DNA from: Paracoccus sp. (in: a-proteobacteria)
GTDB lineage: Bacteria > Pseudomonadota > Alphaproteobacteria > Rhodobacterales > Rhodobacteraceae
NCBI RefSeq assembly: GCF_030604785.1
Contig: NZ_JAUVVF010000025.1
Coordinates: 1-50,857 of the forward strand
Length of the DNA stretch: 50,857 bases
Direction: 5' to 3'
The translations under genes were made by a program, and so were the position numbers. The notes beneath the pieces are model-generated. The model saw nothing but the letters and a program-made list of their open reading frames with translations. It did not search any database and had not been told where the DNA came from. Below, piece by piece: positions 25,993 to 34,406 of the stretch. The stretch's first letter is position 1. Each line of letters begins with the position of its first letter.

Positions 25993-27396
25993 ATGGCTTT
26001 CGACATCACCATCAACGGGGCGCCCCATCCTGTGCGCGCCAGCTTCGCCGTCCACGACCCCGCCACCGGCGGGATCGCGGGCGATGCGCCGAATGCGGAT
26101 CTGGCCGATCTGGACCGCGCGGTCGCCGCCGCCAGGGAAGCCTTTCCGGGCTGGGCGCGGACCCCGGATGCCGACCGGCAGCAGGCCTGCCGCGCGATCG
26201 CGCGCGCCCTGGGCGACCATGCCGAGGAACTGGCGCAGATCCTGACACGCGAGCAGGGCAAGCCGCTGAACGGGCTGGGCTCGCGTTGGGAACTGGGCGG
26301 CGCGCAGGCCTGGGCCGCTGCCACGGCAGAACTCCCTCTGGCGCCCAAGGTCATTCAGGACGACGCTTCGGGCCGGGTGGTCCTGTACCGCAAGCCGCTT
26401 GGCGTCGTCGGCTCGATCACGCCGTGGAACTTTCCGGTGATGATCGCGGTCTGGCACATCCTGCCCGCCCTGCGCAGCGGCAATACCGTGGTCATCAAGC
26501 CCTCGCCGCTGACGCCGCTGGCGACGCTGCGGCTGGTTCAGCTGATGAACGGCCTGCTGCCGCCGGGCGTGGTCAACATCGTGACCGGCGACGACCGCGA
26601 CGTCAATCTGGGCGCGGCGATGGCCGCCCATCCCGATATCCGCAAGATCGTGTTCACCGGCTCTTGCGCGACGGGCCAGAAGGTGATGCAGGCCGCCGCC
26701 CCCACGATGAAGCGCCTGACGCTGGAGATGGGCGGCAACGATGCGGGCATCGTGCTGCCCGATGCCGACCCCGCCGCCATTGCCGAGGGCCTGTTCTGGG
26801 GCGCCTTCATCAACAACGGCCAGACCTGCGCCGCGATGAAGCGTCTCTATGTCCATGACAGCATCCACGACGCGGTCTGCGACGCGCTGGTGGCCTTTGC
26901 GCGGCAGATCCCGGTGGGGCCGGGGCTGGACGAAGGCTCGATCCTCGGGCCGGTGCAGAACCGGATGCAGTTCGACAAGCTGTCGCATCTGGTCGCCGAC
27001 GCGGCCGCCAAGGGTCGCGTGCTTCTGGGCGGCGCACCCGGCGAGGGGCTGTTCTTCCCGCCGACGATCATCGCGGGCCTGCAGAACGGCGATCCCCTGG
27101 TCGATCAGGAACAGTTCGGTCCCGCCCTGCCGGTGATCCGCTATCACGACCTTGACGAGGCGATCCGCGCCGCCAATGACAGCCCGAACGGGCTGGGCGG
27201 CTCGATCTGGACGGGCGATCCCGAAGCCGCGCGGGCGCTGGCGCTGCGCCTGGAATGCGGCTCGGTCTGGATCAACGCGCATGGCGCGATCCGCCCGGAC
27301 GTGCCTTTTGGCGGGGTCAAGCAATCGGGTCTGGGCGTCGAGTTCGGCGAGGAGGGACTGGCCGAATATACGGACCTGCAGGCGGTCTTCGGGTAA
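25993..27396 (+). CDS. Aldehyde dehydrogenase family protein
   Basis: A 467-residue NAD(P)-dependent aldehyde dehydrogenase that oxidises an aldehyde to an acid. The cofactor-binding core has TPWNFPVMIAVWHI and VIKPSPLTPLA. The general base is Glu245 (LEMGGND) and the nucleophile is Cys279 (NNGQTCAAMKR). The C-terminal PFGGVKQSGLG block is present. GGAGGAAA precedes the ATG. It has its own upstream region with repeated ATCCGCCAA motifs, so it may be separately regulated although it follows the catabolic operon on the same strand. It could supply the acid that the ligase activates. Confidence 0.92.
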   Translation: MAFDITINGAPHPVRASFAVHDPATGGIAGDAPNADLADLDRAVAAAREAFPGWARTPDADRQQACRAIARALGDHAEELAQILTREQGKPLNGLGSRWELGGAQAWAAATAELPLAPKVIQDDASGRVVLYRKPLGVVGSITPWNFPVMIAVWHILPALRSGNTVVIKPSPLTPLATLRLVQLMNGLLPPGVVNIVTGDDRDVNLGAAMAAHPDIRKIVFTGSCATGQKVMQAAAPTMKRLTLEMGGNDAGIVLPDADPAAIAEGLFWGAFINNGQTCAAMKRLYVHDSIHDAVCDALVAFARQIPVGPGLDEGSILGPVQNRMQFDKLSHLVADAAAKGRVLLGGAPGEGLFFPPTIIAGLQNGDPLVDQEQFGPALPVIRYHDLDEAIRAANDSPNGLGGSIWTGDPEAARALALRLECGSVWINAHGAIRPDVPFGGVKQSGLGVEFGEEGLAEYTDLQAVFG

Positions 27397-27409
27397 GGGG
27401 GCGGATCAC

Positions 27410-27800
27410 ATGGCCGAGACGGGTTTCTGCACGGTCGAGCGGACCTTCTGGCATCGACCGGGGTTCAGGCGCTGTTCATCCCGATCGGAGGCTGGGTGCA
27501 GCCCCCCCGCCGGCTCATACGGCGCCCACACCTTGCTTTCGGGAGATGGCTTCTCAATCTGGTGAATGCGTCGTGGGCTTTCCCGACTCGACCCCGGTCA
27601 CGATGGACGAGATGCTTCTTGTCCATCCGCACGACTACCTGAAGCCCTTCCACGAGGTCAGCAATTCCGGCGGCGGCGATCTGGGTCAGCTGGCGCCCAT
27701 CGGCCGGGGCGGGTTCGAGATCGCGCGGATTTCTGCAGGTTTGACCTGATCGGCCATCGATCAGGTGCTGGGCGGCCGGCTGAACAGCGCCTATAGCGGT
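27410..27800 (+). pseudogene. Broken histone-deacetylase-like deacetylase
   Basis: The remains of the N-terminal third of a class II histone deacetylase/acetylpolyamine amidohydrolase. From the ATG at 27410 the text MAETGFCTVERTFWH matches the family start. A 1-nt loss near 27455 moves the reading to TGVQALFIPIGGWVQPP. A further shift leads to MDEMLLVHPHDYLKPFHEVS, then GGGDLGQLAPIGRGGFEIAR, then an in-frame TGA, then AIDQVLGGRLNSAY. Similarity ends there, before the catalytic metal site. At least two frameshifts, one stop and loss of the rest make it non-functional. It lies 13 nt after the aldehyde dehydrogenase. Confidence 0.65.
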
Positions 27801-28287
27801 TTCAACGATCAGCGCACCGGAAAAGCCAAGGACTGCAAGCTCAACATCCTGATGCCTGCGATAAGCAGCCATAACCTGTGTTTCATGTTGCGCAGCGAGT
27901 TGCGCGCTCAACGCTGACCGGGCCGAGCTGAAGAACATAGCCAGCGGCCTTTACGCCAGCTTGGCCATCTGATGCCAGCGCTGTTGGAAAGCAATACTGG
28001 CGGACGGTTTGTTACATAATCTCGACTATTGAAAGATACTGCCTTCCTGTGGAGGCGGCGCTTGAGCCTTGCGATTGACATAGAACGCCGTGCCTGATGG
28101 CCTTGCCGTATTGTGACCTCTAACCCCAAACGCAGTGCGTTATGCCGGTATCGACTCCTCTCCAAGGCAACGTCATGGCCCCAGTCGACGTGCGACGCTT
28201 CGGCCTTCGGCAGGCTGGCGTCGAGAGCGCAGCACTGTGTAGTCGCTGACCTCGTCAGTTCACGCGCCGAGGCTGAGTTAAATGTAT
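27801..28287. other. Gene-poor, lower-GC stretch
   Basis: About 490 bp with no open frame I can support on either strand and a visibly lower G+C content than the genes around it. It follows the truncated deacetylase pseudogene. I find no terminal inverted repeats or transposase fragments that I can name. It may be decayed or acquired DNA left at a deletion junction. Confidence 0.5.
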
Positions 28288-28310
28288 GCCAAAGGATGCC
28301 CTAGGCATCC
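28288..28310 (-). terminator. Terminator of the nucleotidyltransferase-fold gene
   Basis: On the minus strand GGATGCC and GGCATCC form a 7-bp stem with loop TAG, followed by TTT. It lies about 70 nt after the stop of the gene that ends at 28378. Confidence 0.55.
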
Positions 28311-28377
28311 GCCGCCCGGCGATCGCGGGAAGGGCACCGGCGCCAGCGGCGGATGTGTCAGTGCCCCGCCCCGCCGA

Positions 28378-29397
28378 TCAGCGCAGGCCCTCCAGAACCG
28401 CGGCGGTTTCCGGCAGGACCGACAGGCTCGCCTCCAGCCGCTCGCGCCAGCGCGGGCCGCGGGCGCGGGCATCCTCCAGCGCGTCATGCAGATCGTCGGG
28501 ACGGTCCTGCGCGAGGATCGCCACAAGATGCGCGGCCTGTGCGCGGTCCTTGCGGGCTTTCGCCCGGTCCGGGCCGTCGCGGCGGCGGCTGGCCACGATC
28601 AGCTTGTGGATCGCGAAACGCTCGGGCCGGGGGATCTGCACCAAGATGCCCGACCGATAGAGCGCCAGCGCCGGAATCGGGTCGGCGATCAGGTAGTTCA
28701 GATAGTTCAGCCCCTGCGCGCTGACGCCGAGGGCGGGCAGCGGCTTGACCTCTTCTGCGCCAAAGGCGGGGGTCAGGAACTCGACCATCGCCTCGCCTCG
28801 GGTCTGGCGCCATTTCCAGACCTGCCGGTCATGCACGCCCGGCACGGGGTCGAATTTTAGCGATTGCAGGATCTCGCCGGGATTCTCCTCGACGGTGTCG
28901 CCCAGGGCGACGGACAGGCGCTCGAAGCTGGCAAAGTCGATATCGCCGGTCTGCGCCAGCTCATCGCTGTCGAACCGCACGCCCAGCTCGCCCTGATAGA
29001 GCGCATAGGCCGCCGTGCCGACCAGCGTGCCGCCCAGCCGAAAGACCCCCGCCCGCGCAAAGGCCAGAAGCAGTGAGCCCGTATCGCGGTCGGTCGCCAC
29101 GAAACCCTCGGCCCGCAGGACGCGCGCCAGACGGGCCATGGTCTCGCGGCGCGCCTCGGCCTCGGCCTTCAGCGCGGCGGCGCGGGCCAGCCGGGCGCGC
29201 AATTCGGGCGTGCCCTCGCCCAGATAGCGGCTTTTCATCTCGGTCCCGATGCGGAACTTGTCGTAAAGATAGACCCGCCCGCCGCGCGTGCGCTCTTCCA
29301 CGCTGCCGATCAGGCCCGAGGCGCTTTCGTCAAGATGCAGCCGCAGCAGGTCCTGATAGGCGACCTGCGCCGCGCGGGAATGCGATGTGATTTTCAT
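28378..29397 (-). CDS. Nucleotidyltransferase-fold protein (GSU2403-like)
   Basis: A 339-residue protein resembling the GSU2403 family of nucleotidyltransferase-fold proteins. The central part reads FRLGGTLVGTAAYALYQGEL followed by a TGDIDFASFE segment. This gives the Gly-rich turn and paired acidic residues typical of nucleotidyltransferase folds, similar to AbiEii-type toxins. An Arg/Ala/Glu-rich helical region (about 65-95) precedes it. GGAGGGG lies just before the ATG. Directly upstream is a long imperfect inverted repeat. Function is unknown; a toxin or defence role is conceivable but not shown. It sits between a decayed region and a DUF2332 gene. Confidence 0.65.
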   Translation of the reverse strand: MKITSHSRAAQVAYQDLLRLHLDESASGLIGSVEERTRGGRVYLYDKFRIGTEMKSRYLGEGTPELRARLARAAALKAEAEARRETMARLARVLRAEGFVATDRDTGSLLLAFARAGVFRLGGTLVGTAAYALYQGELGVRFDSDELAQTGDIDFASFERLSVALGDTVEENPGEILQSLKFDPVPGVHDRQVWKWRQTRGEAMVEFLTPAFGAEEVKPLPALGVSAQGLNYLNYLIADPIPALALYRSGILVQIPRPERFAIHKLIVASRRRDGPDRAKARKDRAQAAHLVAILAQDRPDDLHDALEDARARGPRWRERLEASLSVLPETAAVLEGLR

Positions 29398-29412
29398 GAC
29401 CCCTCCGCACCG

Positions 29413-29483
29413 GCATGTGCATCAAATAACAATTTGCTGCACATCGGGCAAGTGTGCAGCGAATTATTCCCTGATGCACATGC
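29413..29483. repeat. Long interrupted inverted repeat
   Basis: Two 32-nt arms (29413-29444 and 29452-29483) match at 26 of 32 positions when one is inverted, around a 7-nt centre. The outer 11 bp (GATGCACATGC) and an inner block (TGTGCAGC) are perfect. It fills the gap between DUF2332 and the nucleotidyltransferase-fold gene, 16 nt upstream of the latter's start. It is AT-richer than its surroundings. It could be an operator with two dyads, a terminator for DUF2332, or a mobile-element scar. Confidence 0.75.
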
Positions 29484-29493
29484 GACGCGGCGC

Positions 29494-30555
29494 CTAGATT
29501 GGGGCGTCGGTTCGCGGCGACCAGTCGATCCATGCGCCGTGGAAATCCGCGCGGCCCAGCAGCATCCGGACGGGGGCGCCGCCGCGCCACAGCGTCGCGG
29601 TCAGGCCCGCGCCGGGGGCATCGTGATCGGCCTCCAGCGCCAGATGCAGGATCGGCGCGTCGGCGCGGGCCAGGGCGCCCGCCTGGGACAGGCTGGCCGC
29701 GATCCGGGCCTGCGTCGCCGCCGGAAAATACTGCGCCGCGATGGTGGTGTAGACCACATGCAGCATCCCGGGCCTTGCGGCGGCAAGCCGCGCCTCCAGC
29801 CAGGGGGCGGCGTCGCCCGCATCCGGGGGCGCGGCGACCAGCGTCATGGCGGCGCGCGTGCGGGCCAGACGCTCGGGCTGGTCGGGCCACAGATAGGCCT
29901 GAAGCCGCAGCGCATCCACAAGGTCCGAGACATCCAGCGGAGACAGGTCCACCCCGCGCCGATCCGCCACCCTCACGGGGCTTGGATCGGGTCGCGCGGC
30001 GCCGCGCCAATCCGGTTGCAGCGTCACGACCGCATCCGCCGGCCCGTGACGCACATCCTCCAGCATGACCGCGAAACGGCCCAGTTCCAGGTTCAGCCCC
30101 GCGCTTGCGCCCAGTTCCGACAGAACGACCGGCCGAGGCCCGACCTGCCCAAGGGCCCACCAGATCCCCGCGATGACGGCCGCCGCCCGCCTGACCTCGT
30201 TCGTCTGCGGCGCGCGTTCCAGCCATGCGAGGATGCGTGCCTCGTGATGCCGCAGCGCGCCGTCCACCGCCTGCCACAGCGCGTCATCTGTCGCCTCGGC
30301 CGGGGGATAGACGGCTGCCAGAGACGGCGCGCTGCCGTCAAGGACCAGCCCGTGCAGCGCGCCGGCAAGCCGAAGCGGCAGCGAATCCCCGGTCGGCCCC
30401 GGCACGCCGGGCCATGACAGGCAGCGCGCGCCGACCGCCGTTCCGGGGTCGAGCCTCTGCCCGACCAGCGGCATCAGCCGGGCCATGAAGGGCGAACCCA
30501 GCCTGTCGCAGGCCCGGCCCTGTTCCCGAAAGGCCTCGCGGATGTGGTGGCTCAT
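29494..30555 (-). CDS. DUF2332 family protein
   Basis: A 353-residue protein matching the pattern of the DUF2332 family, whose function is not established. Recognisable blocks are SPFMARLMPLVGQRL near the start, the region RPVVLSELGASAGLNL, which resembles a nucleotide- or SAM-binding turn, and HVVYTTIAAQYFP. It lacks a signal peptide and membrane helices, so it is probably cytoplasmic. The ATG at 30555 has a weak purine-rich site upstream. It is divergent from aztD across 177 bp and followed on its strand by the long inverted repeat and the nucleotidyltransferase-fold gene. Confidence 0.7.
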   Translation of the reverse strand: MSHHIREAFREQGRACDRLGSPFMARLMPLVGQRLDPGTAVGARCLSWPGVPGPTGDSLPLRLAGALHGLVLDGSAPSLAAVYPPAEATDDALWQAVDGALRHHEARILAWLERAPQTNEVRRAAAVIAGIWWALGQVGPRPVVLSELGASAGLNLELGRFAVMLEDVRHGPADAVVTLQPDWRGAARPDPSPVRVADRRGVDLSPLDVSDLVDALRLQAYLWPDQPERLARTRAAMTLVAAPPDAGDAAPWLEARLAAARPGMLHVVYTTIAAQYFPAATQARIAASLSQAGALARADAPILHLALEADHDAPGAGLTATLWRGGAPVRMLLGRADFHGAWIDWSPRTDAPI

Positions 30556-30649
30556 CTCTGCATCCCCCGTTCCCGGTGCAGCCCGATCCTGGGCCTGATC
30601 GCGCAGGATGACAATCCGCAGGGCCGAACCCGCTTGCGCGGCGTGCAAA

Positions 30650-30664
30650 TGTTATACTATTACG
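30650..30664. promoter_or_regulatory. Zur-like box upstream of aztD
   Basis: TGTTATACTATTACG is an imperfect palindrome (5 of 7 half-site positions match) with the TGTTATA-N-TA core described for Zur sites in alphaproteobacteria. It stands out as AT-rich and lies 69 bp before the aztD start. Repression by zinc-loaded Zur is the likely role. Confidence 0.55.
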
Positions 30665-30732
30665 CTCTTGCCTGCGTGGCGCGGCCCTTCCCTGCCGCCG
30701 CCCGAGCCGACATCAACGCAAGGAGAGACACG

Positions 30733-31992
30733 ATGATCAGAACCCTGACCGGAGCCGGCATGCTGGCCCTGATGCTGGCCCATGTTCCGGCAGGTGCTGC
30801 GCTGGCCCATGGCAGCGGCGACCATGCCCATGACCACGACCACGACCATGGCGACGTGACGCTGTTCCGCCTGTTCGTGGGGGATCACGCCGAGGGCCGC
30901 GTCACCGTCATCGACCTGGGCGAGCCCGAGAACCGCTGGAGCTTCGAGGTCACTGGCCAGCCCAAGCTGTTCCCGGTCGCGGGCGGCACGGTGGTCGCGG
31001 CGGTGCAATCGGATGACGATGCGGTGCATTTCCTCGCAAGCGGCATCTCGTTTCAGGATCACGGCGATCATGCCGACATCTCGATCAGCGATCCCGCGGC
31101 CGTCGAGGCCAGCCTGACCGGCCCGCGCCCCTTCCACCTGGTGGATCATGACGGCAAGATCGTCATCAATTACGACCGCGGCGGCTATGCCGAGGTTCTG
31201 GACGGCGCCGCCCTGGCGCGGGGCGAGGTCGCGCCGCGGCGCTTTGCGCAGGCGCGCGCGCATCACGGCTTCGTCGCGCCCCTGGGCGGAAGCTGGCTGT
31301 CCACCGTCGCCTCGGACGAAGAGGTGCCCGCCGATGCCTCGGTCCCCCGGCTGGGGCTGCAGGCCTTCGACGCCGAGGGCAATGCGACCGGCGAACTGGC
31401 CACCTGCACCGCGATCCATGGCGAGGCATTCTCGGGCGCCTATCTGGCCGCGGGATGCCGCGAGGGTGTGCTGACGGCCACCGCCGGCCCCGACGGGCCG
31501 CAATTCCGCATGCTGGATTACCCGGCCGATCTGCCGCAGGACGTGACGACGGGGACGATCCTCGGCTCGAACGCGATCCAGATGTTCCTGGGCAATCACG
31601 GCCCCGACGGGGTGGTGGTGATCGACCCGGTGGACGAGCCGCATTTCACGCGCATCGCCCTGCCCTTCCGGCGGGTCGATTTCGCGCTGGACCCGGCCCG
31701 GCCCGCCCATGCCTTCGTGCTGACCGAGGATGGCAGCCTGCACCGGATCAACATGCTGTCGGCCGAGATCGAGCAATCGTCCCGCGTGACCGAGCCCTAT
31801 TCGATGGACGGCCACTGGAGCGATCCGCGCCCGCGCATCGCCCTGGCTGGGGATGAGGTCGTGATCACCGATCCGAATGCGGGTCTGGTGCGCCGCATCG
31901 CCACGGCGGACCTGTCCGATCGCGGCACGATCGAGGTCGAGGGCATGCCCTACAACATCGCGGTCGTCGGCGGCAGCGGCGTCGTGCACTGA
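30733..31992 (+). CDS. aztD: Zinc metallochaperone AztD
   Basis: A 419-residue periplasmic zinc chaperone that delivers Zn2+ to the AztC binding protein of an ABC zinc importer, as described in Paracoccus denitrificans. The signal peptide ends ALA before HGSGDHAHDHDHDHGD, the His/Asp-rich N-terminal zinc loop. The rest is a beta-propeller-like chain with conserved blocks such as LFRLFVGDHAEG, ISFQDHGDHADI and EPYSMDGHWSDPRPR. AGGAGA lies 7 nt before the ATG. A Zur-like box is upstream. No aztABC genes accompany it here, so it serves a transporter encoded elsewhere or is a second copy. Confidence 0.88.
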   Translation: MIRTLTGAGMLALMLAHVPAGAALAHGSGDHAHDHDHDHGDVTLFRLFVGDHAEGRVTVIDLGEPENRWSFEVTGQPKLFPVAGGTVVAAVQSDDDAVHFLASGISFQDHGDHADISISDPAAVEASLTGPRPFHLVDHDGKIVINYDRGGYAEVLDGAALARGEVAPRRFAQARAHHGFVAPLGGSWLSTVASDEEVPADASVPRLGLQAFDAEGNATGELATCTAIHGEAFSGAYLAAGCREGVLTATAGPDGPQFRMLDYPADLPQDVTTGTILGSNAIQMFLGNHGPDGVVVIDPVDEPHFTRIALPFRRVDFALDPARPAHAFVLTEDGSLHRINMLSAEIEQSSRVTEPYSMDGHWSDPRPRIALAGDEVVITDPNAGLVRRIATADLSDRGTIEVEGMPYNIAVVGGSGVVH

Positions 31993-31995
31993 CAC

Positions 31996-32028
31996 GGGCG
32001 CGCCCGGCCCCAGGGTCGGGCGCCCCCT
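31996..32028. terminator. Hairpin between convergent aztD and chrA
   Basis: GGGCGCGCCCG and CGGGCGCCC pair with a 2-nt bulge and are followed by CCTTT. It lies between the aztD stop and the chrA stop and can serve as a terminator for aztD. Confidence 0.5.
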
Positions 32029-32041
32029 TTGCGCCGGGCGT

Positions 32042-33409
<1,368 letters not shown>

Positions 33410-33618
33410 TCGGTCGTCCTCGGGCTATTCCCACGACCCAGGCGTAAAAGACGCGCCCGGGCGTTGCAAGATCCCACGGCGGACTGGATCGCCGCCCGGT
33501 TGCGCCGCCCGCCCGCCACTTCATCACACGGTAGAACAGCATTCCCCCCGGCACAGGGTCTTTGGAACAAAAATACACGACAAACATTGTAGTATTATCG
33601 TAGATAAGGGAGGCCATC

Positions 33619-34212
33619 ATGATTCGCTCGCTCAGCCCATCGCCCGCAACCCTGATCGTTCCGGGCCTCGACGGATCGCCCGCGCCGCATTGGCAGAATT
33701 GGTGGGCGCGGACCGATCCCTCGGCCATCCTGCTGGAAATGGGCGATCCGGCCCGACCTGTCCGCGAATTGTGGCAGGCGATGCTGGCCACGAAGGTGCT
33801 GCGCCATCCGGGCTGCGTGCTGGTCGGCCATTCGCTCGGGGCGGTGACGATCGCGCATCTTCTGACGCGCTGGCCCGACCTGCCGGTGCGCGCCGCGCTG
33901 CTGGTGGCGCCCGCCGATCCGGTCGTCTCGCCGCGCACCCGGCCGTTTGGCGACCTGCCCCGCGGGCGTTTCGACGTGCCCACGACGGTGGTCGCCAGCC
34001 GCAACGATCCCTGGATGGGGTTCGACCAGGCGCGCAGCCTTGCGGCGGGCTGGGGGGCCGATCTCTACGATCTGGGCCATGCCGGCCACATCAATGCTGA
34101 CGCGGGCTTCGGCCCCTGGCCGCGCGGCAAGGAGCTGCGCGACGACCTGATCGCGCGCACCTGCCCGCCCTCGCGCACGATGCGCCTGCGCCGCGCGACC
34201 CATATCGCCTGA
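33619..34212 (+). CDS. RBBP9/YdeN-type alpha/beta hydrolase
   Basis: A 197-residue small serine hydrolase. The N-terminus has the family-typical LIVPGLDGSPAPHWQNWW. The nucleophile elbow is VGHSLGA. The acid lies near ASRNDPW and the catalytic His in GHAGHINADAGFGPWP. AAGGGAGG precedes the ATG. The upstream 60 bp is unusually AT-rich (ACATTGTAGTATTATCG) and probably holds the promoter of a three-gene operon with the small membrane protein and the FAD-dependent enzyme. The natural substrate of this family is poorly known. Confidence 0.85.
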   Translation: MIRSLSPSPATLIVPGLDGSPAPHWQNWWARTDPSAILLEMGDPARPVRELWQAMLATKVLRHPGCVLVGHSLGAVTIAHLLTRWPDLPVRAALLVAPADPVVSPRTRPFGDLPRGRFDVPTTVVASRNDPWMGFDQARSLAAGWGADLYDLGHAGHINADAGFGPWPRGKELRDDLIARTCPPSRTMRLRRATHIA

Positions 34213-34238
34213 TCCCGGCTGCCAGAAAGGAGCCAGCC

Positions 34239-34376
34239 ATGTTCGATCCCACCACCGAGGCCCATCTGCGCCTGCTTGAACGCCGCCGCCGCGAGGCCCG
34301 GCCCGACCCGCTCGTCCCCGTGGCGATCGTCGTGAACCTTCTGCTCTGGGCGGGGGTCCTCATCGCCGCCCTCTAG
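34239..34376 (+). CDS. Small single-helix membrane protein (45 aa)
   Basis: A 45-residue protein not matching any family I know. A charged N-terminal half rich in arginine (LLERRRREARP) is followed by one hydrophobic helix (VPVAIVVNLLLWAGVLIAAL) that ends at the C-terminus. The positive-inside rule places the N-terminus in the cytoplasm. A strong ribosome site (AAAGGAG) stands 8 nt before the ATG. It is 26 nt after the hydrolase and 30 nt before the FAD enzyme, which supports a real gene in one operon. Confidence 0.65.
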   Translation: MFDPTTEAHLRLLERRRREARPDPLVPVAIVVNLLLWAGVLIAAL

Positions 34377-34406
34377 AGCCCAACCTTCCAGCCCCCGGAG
34401 GATCCC

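Noticed and set aside
27465..27938. A 157-codon minus-strand frame over the deacetylase remnant
   Set aside because: The plus-strand reading in shifting frames matches the deacetylase family, and the minus-strand frame has no ribosome site or domain pattern.
28113..28304. A 63-codon plus-strand frame in the low-GC stretch
   Set aside because: It has no ribosome site, no similarity I can recognise and an unusual composition; I treat it as chance.
29413..29483. Insertion-sequence ends flanking a short element
   Set aside because: The two arms are only 7 nt apart, so no element lies between them, and no transposase is nearby. A regulatory or hairpin role fits better.
33585..33610. A second Zur box before the RBBP9-like hydrolase
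   Set aside because: The AT-rich stretch shares TGT and TAT elements with the aztD box but is not palindromic; a plain promoter explains it as well.
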